Positions 40,693-50,210 of a stretch of 64,000 bases of DNA are shown one piece after another; the first letter of the stretch is position 1; every line of letters begins with the position of its first letter. The notes beneath the pieces were generated by a model. It ran no database searches, was not told where the DNA came from, and was given only the letters and a program-made list of their open reading frames with translations. The translations under genes and the position numbers were made by a program. Source of the stretch: Mesorhizobium sp. GbtcB19 (lineage in GTDB: Bacteria > Pseudomonadota > Alphaproteobacteria > Rhizobiales > Rhizobiaceae); NCBI RefSeq assembly GCF_019091085.1, contig NZ_JAGXJY010000020.1, positions 1-64,000 of the forward strand, in the 5' to 3' direction.

Positions 40693-40698
40693 AAGAGA

Positions 40699-41322
40699 AT
40701 GACCACCGATATACGTTTCCACAAAAACGATTTGCCTGATCTGTCCCGCTACAATGTCGGGGCGGTGGCCATCGACACGGAGACACTGGGGCTCAACCCG
40801 CATCGCGATCGGCTCTGCGTGGTGCAGATCTCGCCCGGCGACGGCAGCGCCGACGTCATCCAGATCGCGCCTGGCCAGAAGAAGGCGCCGAACCTCGTCA
40901 GCCTGCTCCGCAACCGGGCGATTACCAAGCTGTTCCACTTTGGCCGTTTCGACATCGCAGTGCTCTACCATAGCTTCGGCGTCATGGCGGAACCGGTGTT
41001 CTGCACCAAGATAGCCTCGCGGCTGGTGCGCACTTACACCGACCGGCACGGGCTCAAGGATCTGTGCAACGAACTGCTCGGCATCGGCCTGTCCAAGGCG
41101 CAGCAATCCTCGGACTGGGCGGCGGAAACGCTGTCGCCCGAACAGCTCGAATACGCCGCCTCCGACGTGCTCTACCTGCATCGTTTGCGCGAGGTGCTGG
41201 CGGCGCGCCTGGTGCGCGAAAACCGCACCAAGGAGGCGGACGCCTGCTTCCGTTTCCTGCCGACGCGCGCCAAGCTCGATCTGATGGGCTGGGCGGAGGA
41301 AGATATCTTCGCCCATAGCTGA
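40699..41322 (+). CDS. rnd: Ribonuclease D-type 3'-5' exoribonuclease
   Basis: A protein of 207 residues comprising only the DEDD exonuclease domain; the C-terminal HRDC domains of E. coli RNase D are absent, as is common in alphaproteobacteria. The DEDDy motifs are AIDTETLG (D, E), LFHFGRFDIAVL (D) and YAASDVLYLHRL (Y, D). ATG at 40699 follows GAGAAGAGA and is preferred to an upstream start that would translate the structured leader. It acts in tRNA and stable-RNA 3' maturation (known of the family). Confidence 0.9.
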   Translation: MTTDIRFHKNDLPDLSRYNVGAVAIDTETLGLNPHRDRLCVVQISPGDGSADVIQIAPGQKKAPNLVSLLRNRAITKLFHFGRFDIAVLYHSFGVMAEPVFCTKIASRLVRTYTDRHGLKDLCNELLGIGLSKAQQSSDWAAETLSPEQLEYAASDVLYLHRLREVLAARLVRENRTKEADACFRFLPTRAKLDLMGWAEEDIFAHS

Positions 41323-41388
41323 CGGAACCCGGCGGGTCGTGCGGCGTTGCTGCGGGTCGACCGAGGGATAGGATTGGGGAGGAGTGAA

Positions 41389-41595
41389 ATGGCTGAGCGC
41401 AAACCGATAGCGAGCGCGCCGAGGGACGGCTCGAAAGTCACGATCATGTGGAAGGACGGCGACGGCGTCGTCAATGAATCCGTCGGCCAGTATCGCGACG
41501 GCGGCTGGTGGGTCTACACCGACAGCGACACGCAAAAGAAGGTCGATCCAACCAGTTGGCGGCCGGCGTCGGGCGATGACGACGACGACCAGTGA
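41389..41595 (+). CDS. Small acidic-tailed protein of unknown function
   Basis: A protein of 68 residues starting MAERKPIASAPRDGSKV. The PI-x-x-AP-x-DG pattern followed by aromatic strands (GGWWVYTDSD) resembles small DUF551-like proteins of phages and proteobacteria. It ends in a run of aspartates. It has an excellent GGGGAGGAG ribosome site, so it is probably expressed. The function is unknown. Confidence 0.7.
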   Translation: MAERKPIASAPRDGSKVTIMWKDGDGVVNESVGQYRDGGWWVYTDSDTQKKVDPTSWRPASGDDDDDQ

Positions 41596-41655
41596 GCGAT
41601 CGCTGGCCGGTCATTGCAAAGCCGGCGCGAGGCTCGGCCGCAGCAAAGGGGCGCA

Positions 41656-41802
41656 ATGAGGCAGAACACGCTCTATCTCATCATCGGGGCGCTGATCGCG
41701 GTGGTCATCGCGCTCGGCATCTATGTCTATCGCGAGCAGACCAGGCCGAAAGGTGTCGAGCTCAAGATCGACGACAAGGGTATTTCGATCCAGCAGAATT
41801 GA
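41656..41802 (+). CDS. Small single-helix membrane protein
   Basis: A protein of 48 residues with one membrane helix (LIIGALIAVVIALGIYVY, about residues 8-25) followed by a basic segment and the end GVELKIDDKGISIQQN. An AAAGGGG ribosome site precedes the ATG. It is probably a conserved Rhizobiales hypothetical; the VELKIDDKGIS ending looks like a short periplasmic or cytoplasmic beta-strand. Too short for a functional call. Confidence 0.65.
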   Translation: MRQNTLYLIIGALIAVVIALGIYVYREQTRPKGVELKIDDKGISIQQN

Positions 41803-42026
41803 TGTCATCGCTGCCTGCGAGCCAAGTTTGGCAATCAGGCCCTGCGCTTCCACTTCGAACCGGCGGAGTGCCCGGCTTGGCACTCTTTGATCGAACAAGT
41901 CCCGGCAATCGCCGAGCATTTTATTTTCAATCGCATCGATTCTTCCTCACTTAACGCGCCTTTAAACCGCCGCATCTAGTCTTAAACCCAGACGCCATCG
42001 GGATCGGGGACAGACAGCTAGAGCGC

Positions 42027-44291
42027 ATGGCGAACCGCAGAGACAGTCGCATCGAACCGAGCTTTGAGGACTCGCCGCGGGCGAAATCCTCCGAAGGCTT
42101 TTCGGTGAGCGAGGAGGATCGCGTCGTGCCGCGCACCCGCAAATCCGCTGCAAAAGGCAAATCCGCCAAGGCGAAATCACGCGGCCGTGGCCGCGACCGC
42201 AACCGGCGCGGGCTGCTCGGCATTGCGACCCGCCTGGTCTACTGGTGCTTCGTGTTCTGCATCTGGGGCGGCATCGCGGTGGCCGGAATCGTCGTCTATT
42301 ACGGCGCCAAGATGCCAGCGGCGACGACATGGTCGATCCCGGACCGCGCGCCCAACATCAAGATCGTCTCGGTCGATGGCAATCTGATCGCCAATCGCGG
42401 CGCGTCGGGCGGCGAGGCCGTCGGCCTTGACGAAATGTCGCCTTACATACCGGAGGCCGTGGTCGCCATCGAGGACCGCCGCTTCTATTCGCATTTCGGC
42501 GTCGACCCGATCGGCCTGTCGCGCGCCATGGTGACCAATTTGCTGGGCGGCCATTTCTCGCAGGGCGGCTCGACGCTGACGCAGCAGCTGGCGAAGAACC
42601 TGTTCCTGACGCCGGACCGCACGCTGGAGCGCAAGGTGCAGGAAGTGCTCTTGGCGCTCTGGCTCGAGCATAAGCACAGCAAGGACCAGATCCTCGAAAT
42701 GTACCTCAACCGGGTCTATTTCGGCTCGGGGGCCTATGGCGTGGAGGCGGCCTCGCGGCGCTATTTCGGCAAGAGCGCGCGCGACGTGTCGCTTTCGGAG
42801 GCCGCATTGCTGGCGGGCCTGCTCAAAGCGCCATCGAAGCTTTCGCCGGCGCGCGACCCGAAGGCGGCCGAGGAGCGGGCGCAGCTGGTGCTGGCCGCCA
42901 TGCGCCAGGAAGGCAAGATCAGCGACAAGGAATACAAGACGGCGCTGAGCGCGCCGGCGACGCGCGCCCCGTCCTACTGGACCGGCTCGGAAAACTACGT
43001 TGCCGATACCGTCATGGACGAGCTTCCCGACCTGATCGGCGACGTGCGCGGCGATATCGTCATCGACACCACTGTCGACCTCAACCTGCAGAAGCTTGCC
43101 GAACAGTCGATCCGCCGGCTGATCGACGAGAGTGGCAAGAAGCTCAACGTCACACAGGGCGCGCTGGTGTCGATCGACGATTCCGGCGCCGTGCGCGCCA
43201 TGGTCGGCGGCTATGATTATTCGACCAGCCAGTTCGACCGCGCCTCGGAAGCGCGCCGGCAGCCGGGCTCGGCCTTCAAGCCCTTCGTCTATATGGCGGC
43301 GCTGGAAGCCGGCCGCACGCCGGACAGCATCCGCAACGATGCGCCGATCAAGATCGGCAAGTGGACGCCCGACAATTACGGCGGCAAATATTACGGCAAG
43401 GTCACGCTGGCGACCGCGCTGGCGAAGTCGCTGAATTCGGTTGCGGCGCAGCTCACCATGGAGGTCGGGCCCGACGCCGTGGTGGAAGCCGCGCATCGCA
43501 TGGGCATCCAGTCGGACCTGCAGGCCAACACCTCGATCGCGCTCGGCACCTCGGAAGTGACGCCGCTGGAATTGACCTCGGCCTATGTGCCTTTCGCCAA
43601 TGGCGGCTACAAGCCGGATATCCACTTCATCCAGCGCATCACGACCGCCAACGGCAAGGTGCTCTACGAGGGCAGCACCGGCAGCGCGCCGCGCGTCATC
43701 AAGGCCGATATCGTCGGCATGATGAACTCGATGATGACGGGCACGGTCGAGGTCGGCACCGCCAAGAAGGCCGCCTTCAACTGGCCCTCGGCCGGCAAGA
43801 CCGGCACCAGCCAGAACTCGCGCGACGCCTGGTTCGTCGGCTACACCGCCAACCTCACCACGGGCGTTTGGTTCGGCAATGACGACGGCAGCGCGATGAA
43901 GAAGGTCACCGGCGGTGCCTTGCCGGCACAGGCCTGGCACGAATTCATGGTGGCCGCGCATGAGGGCGTGCCGGTCAGGCCGCTGCCCGGCACCTGGAAG
44001 TCGACGCCCTCCGATACGATCGTGCCGGATGAGATCCCGTCGGCGGATGCCTCGCAGCCGCCGCCTGCACCGCCAGCGGCCATCGGCCAGTCGCAGCCCC
44101 AATCACAGCCTGTTGCCCAGGCGCCGGCGCGGCAGGCGCGTCCAGCCCAGACGGTCGATGCCGACGGCTTCGACATGCCGAGCGACAGCGGATCGACCGC
44201 CTCGATCAAGCATCCGGTGCCGCCCGGCAATGTCGGCGGCCCGACGAAAAAGCGCCAGACCTCGATCCTCGATATTCTCGGTGGTGGTTAG
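42027..44291 (+). CDS. Class A penicillin-binding protein (bifunctional PBP1a type)
   Basis: A peptidoglycan glycosyltransferase/transpeptidase of 754 residues. A basic cytoplasmic N-terminus (about 1-65) and one membrane anchor (about 70-92) precede the GT51 domain (EDRRFYSHFGVD, GGSTLTQQLAKN, LEMYLNRVYFGSGAYGVEAA) and the transpeptidase with SxxK (GSAFKPF), SxN (SLN) and KTG (GKTGTSQNSRD). A Pro/Gln-rich C-terminal tail ends the protein. It polymerises and cross-links the cell wall. The next gene begins 3 bp after its stop. Confidence 0.94.
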   Translation: MANRRDSRIEPSFEDSPRAKSSEGFSVSEEDRVVPRTRKSAAKGKSAKAKSRGRGRDRNRRGLLGIATRLVYWCFVFCIWGGIAVAGIVVYYGAKMPAATTWSIPDRAPNIKIVSVDGNLIANRGASGGEAVGLDEMSPYIPEAVVAIEDRRFYSHFGVDPIGLSRAMVTNLLGGHFSQGGSTLTQQLAKNLFLTPDRTLERKVQEVLLALWLEHKHSKDQILEMYLNRVYFGSGAYGVEAASRRYFGKSARDVSLSEAALLAGLLKAPSKLSPARDPKAAEERAQLVLAAMRQEGKISDKEYKTALSAPATRAPSYWTGSENYVADTVMDELPDLIGDVRGDIVIDTTVDLNLQKLAEQSIRRLIDESGKKLNVTQGALVSIDDSGAVRAMVGGYDYSTSQFDRASEARRQPGSAFKPFVYMAALEAGRTPDSIRNDAPIKIGKWTPDNYGGKYYGKVTLATALAKSLNSVAAQLTMEVGPDAVVEAAHRMGIQSDLQANTSIALGTSEVTPLELTSAYVPFANGGYKPDIHFIQRITTANGKVLYEGSTGSAPRVIKADIVGMMNSMMTGTVEVGTAKKAAFNWPSAGKTGTSQNSRDAWFVGYTANLTTGVWFGNDDGSAMKKVTGGALPAQAWHEFMVAAHEGVPVRPLPGTWKSTPSDTIVPDEIPSADASQPPPAPPAAIGQSQPQSQPVAQAPARQARPAQTVDADGFDMPSDSGSTASIKHPVPPGNVGGPTKKRQTSILDILGGG

Positions 44292-44294
44292 GCG

Positions 44295-44633
44295 ATGGCC
44301 GGCGAACCGGCCGAGCCGGCTGACCTGAAAGCATACAAGCGTCTAAGCACGTGGCAGTGGCTCTTGCTGGCCGGGATGACGGTCAGTGTCGTGGCCATCC
44401 GGCATCTGCCATATCTCTATTACCCCGATCCTCGATATCTCGATCAGGAAAGAGTCGGGGCGGTATACGGCTCCGTCATCCTGGGGTTTTTGTTGCCCTA
44501 TGGGCTGGCCTGGGGCATTTCGCGTGTGGCCAGGCGGTCGCGGAACGCTTTTCTAGCGGTGCTCTGGACGTTGTCGGGTCTGGTTTTTCTTCTCAATCTC
44601 GGCCTGTATGCGGCGTGCCCGACCTGCTATTGA
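44295..44633 (+). CDS. Hypothetical membrane protein
   Basis: A protein of 112 residues with three membrane segments (about 20-38, 57-78 and 88-108) and a C-terminal CPTCY. It starts 3 bp after the PBP gene and is probably co-transcribed with it. No family recognised; a role in envelope assembly is only suggested by position. Confidence 0.6.
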   Translation: MAGEPAEPADLKAYKRLSTWQWLLLAGMTVSVVAIRHLPYLYYPDPRYLDQERVGAVYGSVILGFLLPYGLAWGISRVARRSRNAFLAVLWTLSGLVFLLNLGLYAACPTCY

Positions 44634-44719
44634 ATGGCGATTGCCGGCCGACCCTGCGATCTCTGATGGCCCTCGCCATTGTAACCATATTCGGCTAGAC
44701 CACGCGCGGAGACCGCGAC

Positions 44720-45469
44720 ATGGCCGAAACCGACAGCAGAAAAACCATCGTGCTCACCGGCGCCAGCCGGGGCATCGGCCATGCGACGGTGAAGCGCTTT
44801 TCGCGCGAGGGCTGGCGCGTCATCACCTGCTCGCGCCAGGCCTTTGCCGAGGATTGCCCGTGGCCGGCCGGCCCGGAAGACCACATCAAGGTCGATCTCG
44901 CCGACCAGGAAGATGTCGGCATCGCGGTCTCGGAAATCCGCCATCGTCTCGAGGCGCATGGCGGGCAGTTGCACGCGCTGGTCAACAATGCCGGCATCTC
45001 GCCGAAGCTGAAGGACGGCAGCCGGATGAACTCGATCGAGACGCCGATGCATGTCTGGCGGGATGTCTTCCAGGTCAATTTCTTCGCGCCGATCATGCTG
45101 GCACGCGGCCTGTTCAAGGAACTCGCCGCCGCCAAGGGCTCGATCGTCAACGTCACCTCGATCGCCGGCACCAGGGTGCATCCTTTCGCTGGCACGGCCT
45201 ATGCGACGTCCAAGGCCGCACTCGGCTCGCTGACGCGCGAGATGGCGCATGATTTCGGCCCGCACGGCATTCGCGTCAATGCGATCGCGCCAGGCGAGAT
45301 CGACACGGCGATCCTGTCGCCCGGCACCGACAAGATCGTCGAGACGATCCCGCTGAGACGCCTCGGCGCCACCTCGGAAGTGGCCGACATCATCTACTTC
45401 CTGTGCTCCGGCCAGTCGTCTTACGTCACCGGCTCGGAAATCCACATCAATGGCGGCCAGCACGTTTAG
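44720..45469 (+). CDS. SDR-family oxidoreductase
   Basis: A short-chain dehydrogenase of 249 residues. The cofactor motif is TGASRGIGHA, NNAG is present (VNNAGIS), and the catalytic Ser and YxxxK occur in VTSIAGTR and GTAYATSKAAL. The C-terminal GSEIHINGGQHV is typical of the classical FabG-like group. The substrate is unknown. It is convergent with the next gene, 10 bp apart. Confidence 0.9.
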   Translation: MAETDSRKTIVLTGASRGIGHATVKRFSREGWRVITCSRQAFAEDCPWPAGPEDHIKVDLADQEDVGIAVSEIRHRLEAHGGQLHALVNNAGISPKLKDGSRMNSIETPMHVWRDVFQVNFFAPIMLARGLFKELAAAKGSIVNVTSIAGTRVHPFAGTAYATSKAALGSLTREMAHDFGPHGIRVNAIAPGEIDTAILSPGTDKIVETIPLRRLGATSEVADIIYFLCSGQSSYVTGSEIHINGGQHV

Positions 45470-45479
45470 ACGGCCAACT

Positions 45480-46397
45480 TCAAGCCATGGTGAGAACAGC
45501 CTTGCCGCTGAAGCTGCGTTGTCGCAGCGCCTCCAGGGCCCGCCCGATGTCTGTCCACCGCATGGTCATGGCCACGCGGGTTTCCAGCCTGCCGGCCGCG
45601 ACCAGATCGAGCAGCGCGGCGATATCGGCGCCGATCACCGGACCGGACGTGTAATAGGCGAAGGTCTGCAGTCTCGCGCCCTCGTGGCCCGGAACGAACT
45701 GGCGGAAGGAGACGGGCGTCGGCTCGCCGCTGCTCGAACCGAACATGACGATGGTGCCCCCTGGCGCGACGCGTTCGATCGCGTCGGCGAGGCTTTTGCC
45801 GCCGACCGATTCGGTGATCAGCGAGAACGGCCCCTCGGCCACCTCAATCGACTCGACAACCTGCTTTGCTCCCAACGCCCGGAGATCCTCGTCATGCCTG
45901 GCGGCGGCGACCGCGGTCACCGAAGCGCCTTGCTGGCGGGCGATCTGGATCTGGAAGCGACCGACAGCGCCGCTGGCGCCGGTGATCAGGACCCGCTGGC
46001 CAGCGAGGTCGCTCCCATGGCGCAAGGTTCTCAGCGCCGTCGTGCCCGCGACCGGAAGCGTGGCGGCGGCGGCGAAGCTTACGCCTTCAGGCAGAACGGC
46101 CAGACGGTCGGTCGGAATGGCGACACGTTCGGCCCAGCCGGCCTGATCGACCAAAGCCGCAACGCGACTGCCCGCGGCCGGGCCTGAGCCATCGGCCGCC
46201 GCGCGCTCGACAATGCCAACGACGTCCTGGCCGGGTACCCAGCCGTCGGGGCGTATGCTGAGCAGGCGCAGCTCGCCACGATTCAACGATGTTGCATGAA
46301 CTGTAACCAATGCTTCATTTACATTGCAGTTTGGCCCGTCGATTTCGGTGAGCTTCAGCCTGTTGGGACTGTCTGATGAGATAGCGAGAGCAAGCAT
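45480..46397 (-). CDS. Quinone oxidoreductase-like MDR protein
   Basis: A zinc-free medium-chain reductase of 305 residues. The NADPH loop is ITGASGAVGRFQ, and GWVPGQDVVGIV is the counterpart of GHE in zinc enzymes, without cysteine ligands. It probably reduces quinones or enones. It is divergent from an AraC-type regulator, which may control it (inference). Confidence 0.87.
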   Translation of the reverse strand: MLALAISSDSPNRLKLTEIDGPNCNVNEALVTVHATSLNRGELRLLSIRPDGWVPGQDVVGIVERAAADGSGPAAGSRVAALVDQAGWAERVAIPTDRLAVLPEGVSFAAAATLPVAGTTALRTLRHGSDLAGQRVLITGASGAVGRFQIQIARQQGASVTAVAAARHDEDLRALGAKQVVESIEVAEGPFSLITESVGGKSLADAIERVAPGGTIVMFGSSSGEPTPVSFRQFVPGHEGARLQTFAYYTSGPVIGADIAALLDLVAAGRLETRVAMTMRWTDIGRALEALRQRSFSGKAVLTMA

Positions 46398-46522
46398 GGG
46401 CCACCTTTGAAATCAACGCTCCGGAGCTGCGATCGATTGCGACGGAACCGGCTCGAACCTATCGACTTTCGCGGCTGAAGAATTTAGAGATAGAGCCAAA
46501 TGATCGCTAAAAGCAGTCAAGC

Positions 46523-47329
46523 ATGAGACAACCGCTCCGCTGGCCCTGGCTGGACTTCGACGTCGACGACGTGGCCGCGCCGGCGATCGCCGTTGGCGTC
46601 GACGTGACAGAGACGAGGGCCGAGGTGCGCGAGCATTGGCATCGCAAGGGGCAGCTCGTCTTCGCGCTCGGGGGCGGCGTCACCTGCCGCGTCCCCGGCG
46701 GGTTGTGGATGGTGCCGCCGCATTGCGGGGTGTGGGTGCCGAGCCGCATGCAGCACAGCAACATCGCGACCGCCAATGCGCGGATTTTCTTCGTCTATAT
46801 CGAACCGGGCGCCGCCGAATTGCCGGACCACTGTTGCACGCTCTCCATCTCGCCTTTGCTGCGCGAGCTGATCATCGAACTGTCGGAGTGTGCGCCGGAC
46901 GATGCGCGGTGCGATTTCCTGGGAAAGATCCTGCTCGCCGAACTTCCCCACATGCCGGTGCAGCAATTGCACCTGCCGATCTCGGCGGAGCCGCGGCTAC
47001 GACGGATCGCCGAGGCGCTGGTGGACGATCCCGCGGATCGAAGTACCCTGGCGCAATGGGCCAACCGGGTGGCGCTCAGCGAGAGCAGCCTGGCGCGCCT
47101 CGTGCTGAAGGAGACCAGTCTGAGTTTCGGGCGCTGGCGCCAGCAACTGCACCTGATCGTCGCGCTCAGGGAACTGTCTTCCGGCGCCAGCGTGCAGCGG
47201 GTGTCGGGCGATCTCGGCTATGAATCCGTCACCGCCTTCATCACCATGTTCAAGAAGGCGCTGGGCAAGCCACCGGCAAAATACCTCAGCGATACCGCGC
47301 AAAACGGCGGTTCCGCCTTCGTGGCCTGA
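46523..47329 (+). CDS. AraC-family transcriptional regulator
   Basis: A regulator of 268 residues. An N-terminal cupin-like sensor (about 20-110, with EHWHRKGQLVFALGG and WMVPPHCGVWVP) is followed by a C-terminal double helix-turn-helix (about 165-260, VALSESSLARLVLKE and DLGYESVTAFITMFKKALGKPPAKY). It is divergent from the quinone oxidoreductase, the usual position for its target. No operator could be named in the 125-bp gap. Confidence 0.9.
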   Translation: MRQPLRWPWLDFDVDDVAAPAIAVGVDVTETRAEVREHWHRKGQLVFALGGGVTCRVPGGLWMVPPHCGVWVPSRMQHSNIATANARIFFVYIEPGAAELPDHCCTLSISPLLRELIIELSECAPDDARCDFLGKILLAELPHMPVQQLHLPISAEPRLRRIAEALVDDPADRSTLAQWANRVALSESSLARLVLKETSLSFGRWRQQLHLIVALRELSSGASVQRVSGDLGYESVTAFITMFKKALGKPPAKYLSDTAQNGGSAFVA

Positions 47330-47335
47330 TATCGA

Positions 47336-49138
47336 TCAAGCAGGTTGCGGTTTGACCTCGATGGCGGGTTCGACCGGGACCGTGGCCTTGCCGGTCACGA
47401 CCTCGACGATGCCGCGCGCGATCTCGCGTTCGCCCATGATCACGGTGTCGGCGCCGAGGCCTTTCAGATGCTCGACCTCGGCGTCGGAATGGGCGCGGGC
47501 GATGACATTGATCGCCGGATTGGCCGCGCGGGCCCTGAGCACGATCTGGCCGGCTTCGAAGGCGTTGGGGATGGCGAGGATCAGCCGCCTGGCGCCTTCC
47601 GGATTGGCGGCTGAAAAGACATCGGCATTGGCGGCGTTGCCGGCGACAGTTTCGACGCCATCGGCCCTTAACTTCGCCAGCGTCTTGTCGGCATCCTCGA
47701 TGACGAGGAAGGGCAGGGCGGCTTCCTTCAGCGCGGCGCCCACCAGGCTGCCGACGCGACCATAGCCGATCAGGATGGTATGGCCGGCAAGCGTCGTCCT
47801 GGGCGGCGGGCCGTCTTCCTTGCCCGCAGCCGCCGACACCGAAGCGACCTGGCCGGGCTCGGTCGCCGGGCCGATCGGCTTCTGCTCCGCGGCCGGCGCG
47901 GCATCCTTGCCGGCGCGCTTTTCGAGCCACGGCTTCATCCAGTCGACGACCAGGAACATCAGCGGGTTGAGCAGGATCGACAGGATGGCTCCGGCGAGGA
48001 TCAGGTCGCGGCCCTGCTCGGGCAACAATTTCAGGCCGACGCCGAGTTCGGCCAGGATGAAAGAGAATTCGCCGATCTGGGCAAGGCTTGCCGAAATCAT
48101 CAAGGCCGTCGCGATTGGATAGCGGAAGAGGATGACGATGACGAAGGCGGCGATCGACTTGCCGATGACGATGATGGCCAAGGTGGCGAGGATCGGCAGG
48201 CCGTTGCTGATCAGGCTGAACGGGTCGAACAGCATGCCGACCGAGACGAAGAACAGCACCGAGAAGGCATCGCGCAGCGGCAGCGATTCTTCCGCCGCGC
48301 GGTGGCTGAGCTCGGATTCGCTCATGATCATGCCGGCGAAGAAAGCGCCGAGCGCCAGCGAGACGCCGAACAGCTTTGCCGCGCCGAAGGCGACGCCGAG
48401 AGCAATCGCCAGCACAGCGAGCCGGAACAATTCGCGCGAGCCGGTATGGGCGACGTAATGCAGGATCCACGGAATGACCCGGCGGCCGACCACCAGCATC
48501 ACGACGACGAAGGCAGCGACCTTGGCCAGCGTCATGCCGACCAAGCCCCATATGCCGTAGCTCGCCGGCAGCGAGAGCAGGCTCGCATGGTCGTCGACTT
48601 GCGGCTGGCCGCCCAACACACCGGCAAGCGCCGGCAAAAGCACCAGCGCCAGCACCATGGCGAGGTCCTCGACGATCAGCCAGCCGACGGCGATGCGGCC
48701 GCGTTCGGTCTCGATCAGCCGCCGCTCCTGCAGGGCACGTAAAAGCACCACGGTCGAGGCGACCGAAAGCGCCAGGCCGAAGACCAGGCCGGCACCCAGC
48801 GACCAGCCGAGCAGCCAGGCCAGCCCGACGCCAAGCAGGGTGGCAAAGCCGATCTGCACGATGGCGCCCGGCACGGCGATGGCGCGCACGGACAGAAGGT
48901 CCTTCAGCGAAAAATGCAGGCCGACGCCGAACATCAGCAGGATGACGCCGATCTCCGCGAGCTCGTTGGCCAGGCTGGCATCGGCAACGAAGCCCGGCGT
49001 GTTCGGCCCGACGAGGACGCCGGCGACAAGATAGCCGACAAGCGGCGGAATGCGGAAACGGTTGGCTAAAGCCCCGAAGACGAATGCAAGCCCCAGACCG
49101 GCGACGATGGTGGCGATGAGGGGCGTGTCATGCGGCAT
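47336..49138 (-). CDS. CPA2 cation:proton antiporter (YbaL/KefB-like)
   Basis: An inner-membrane antiporter of 600 residues. About 12-13 helices (residues 5-390) carry a Na_H_Exchanger domain, followed by a linker and a cytoplasmic RCK/TrkA-N domain with the nucleotide motif ILIGYGRVGSLVG (about 450-560). The family exchanges K+ or Na+ for protons under nucleotide or glutathione control. The architecture fits YbaL/RosB. It is convergent with the AraC gene, with 6 bp between stops. Confidence 0.92.
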   Translation of the reverse strand: MPHDTPLIATIVAGLGLAFVFGALANRFRIPPLVGYLVAGVLVGPNTPGFVADASLANELAEIGVILLMFGVGLHFSLKDLLSVRAIAVPGAIVQIGFATLLGVGLAWLLGWSLGAGLVFGLALSVASTVVLLRALQERRLIETERGRIAVGWLIVEDLAMVLALVLLPALAGVLGGQPQVDDHASLLSLPASYGIWGLVGMTLAKVAAFVVVMLVVGRRVIPWILHYVAHTGSRELFRLAVLAIALGVAFGAAKLFGVSLALGAFFAGMIMSESELSHRAAEESLPLRDAFSVLFFVSVGMLFDPFSLISNGLPILATLAIIVIGKSIAAFVIVILFRYPIATALMISASLAQIGEFSFILAELGVGLKLLPEQGRDLILAGAILSILLNPLMFLVVDWMKPWLEKRAGKDAAPAAEQKPIGPATEPGQVASVSAAAGKEDGPPPRTTLAGHTILIGYGRVGSLVGAALKEAALPFLVIEDADKTLAKLRADGVETVAGNAANADVFSAANPEGARRLILAIPNAFEAGQIVLRARAANPAINVIARAHSDAEVEHLKGLGADTVIMGEREIARGIVEVVTGKATVPVEPAIEVKPQPA

Positions 49139-49289
49139 TGTCTATGGAGCGCCTTTCGGAAAACTGCGATGTCGGATGGGCGCCCGCCGAGGCTGTCGCC
49201 TTCGGCAATATGGTGGAGGGAGCGGCGATGATGCAACCGCCACAACGCAGAAATCGACGTCGAAACAGGGCATCCCGCGCAAGATCGGC

Positions 49290-49324
49290 ATCGCGCCGCG
49301 AAAGAGACAGCTTCGCGGCGCGAT
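49290..49324. repeat. Perfect 13-bp stem-loop after the host-attachment-family gene
   Basis: ATCGCGCCGCGAA (49290-49302) and TTCGCGGCGCGAT (49312-49324) flank nine bases. It lies 32 bp past the stop of the gene at 49356-49793, so it probably ends or protects that transcript. No T-run follows. Confidence 0.6.
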
Positions 49325-49355
49325 CCGGCCTCGAAGCCGCTACCTTTCGGCCGCT

Positions 49356-49793
49356 TTACGCCGCCTGCAACAGGGTCTCGATATCCGAAATCGTGTGGTT
49401 GGTGAGGGTCTTCGGGATTTCCGCCTGCACTTTCTCGCCGACTTCCTTGTGCAGTTTCCGGCGCATCTCGCCAAGCACGCGCGGTGGCGCGATCAGCACA
49501 AGCGCGTCGAACTCGCCGCGATGCGCGAGCTTGTAAAGCTGGTCGGCGATGTCGACGGCGAAGCGCTCCTTGCCGAGACGGTGCCAGTCGGTCTCTTCGA
49601 TGGCGCTGCGCGGCCCTTCCGCGTAGCGGCCCGGCTTGTCCGTGCCTTGTTCGCGCGTGGCGGGATTGTCCTGCTCCATCTCATGCACCACTTCCAGGTT
49701 CGGGAATTTGTTGTCGCCCTGGTTGCGCAGGAAGAGCGCCTTCTCGCCATCGGCCACGACGACCCACAATCCGTGCTTCAGTCTGATGCTCAT
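49356..49793 (-). CDS. Host-attachment family protein
   Basis: A soluble protein of 145 residues beginning MSIRLKHGLWVVVADGEKA and ending HTISDIETLLQAA, with IAPPRVLGEMR in the middle. This is the 'host attachment protein' family (PF10116, from memory), first linked to plant attachment in Agrobacterium and distantly related to release-factor-like (baeRF) domains. A perfect GGAGGA site precedes the ATG. The molecular function is not settled; a stress or ribosome-related role is as likely as attachment. Confidence 0.85.
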   Translation of the reverse strand: MSIRLKHGLWVVVADGEKALFLRNQGDNKFPNLEVVHEMEQDNPATREQGTDKPGRYAEGPRSAIEETDWHRLGKERFAVDIADQLYKLAHRGEFDALVLIAPPRVLGEMRRKLHKEVGEKVQAEIPKTLTNHTISDIETLLQAA

Positions 49794-50210
49794 GGCGTTC
49801 CTCCTTGCTTCAATGATTGCCGATCGGTCGAGTTCGGGATCGACAGGATGGACTGCTAGGCAAACGAGCCGCGACGCATGATTGTTCCGATCTGGCAGTG
49901 GCGCCTCGATCGCCGCCGGCCGGCGTGGCTGGCGCCGATCCGGCAAGGTCGGCTTTAATCTACTAACTTAGTAGAATTTAGAAAAAACTGTTTTGCGGCT
50001 TTGTGGTCTTGGCGCTAAAAATTACGGCGGATCAAGGCGGTTTCCCGTGCCTGTCAGAGCGCCTTTCTCGCAAAGTAGAATTTTTTTCTCTTGCTCTTCG
50101 CGGTTGCGAAAAAGCGATTGCCTGCCGTTCGGCGGCGCGCGAGTGCTTGCCTTCTGGTTTTTGGCCAGCCCGCGTAAAACTGCCAAACTGTTCCAGTATT
50201 GCTTATCGCC
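49794..50210. other. Gene-free divergent region upstream of cysG
   Basis: 417 bp between the host-attachment-family gene and cysG. It is unusually A/T-rich from 49950 to 50200. It holds the palindrome at 49959-49975 and long T- and A-runs; no ORF is convincing. It probably contains the cys operon promoter and a leader of up to about 200 nt. Confidence 0.6.
49959..49975. promoter_or_regulatory. Operator-like palindrome upstream of the cys operon
   Basis: TCTACTAACTTAGTAGA is perfectly palindromic with 8-bp arms around C. It sits in A/T-rich promoter-like DNA about 235 bp before cysG. A sulfur- or Fe-S-responsive regulator is a plausible ligand, but I cannot name it. Confidence 0.5.

Noticed and set aside
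42177..44102. 641-codon open frame antisense to the PBP1a gene
   Set aside because: Shadow of the penicillin-binding protein, whose catalytic motifs are all intact on the plus strand.
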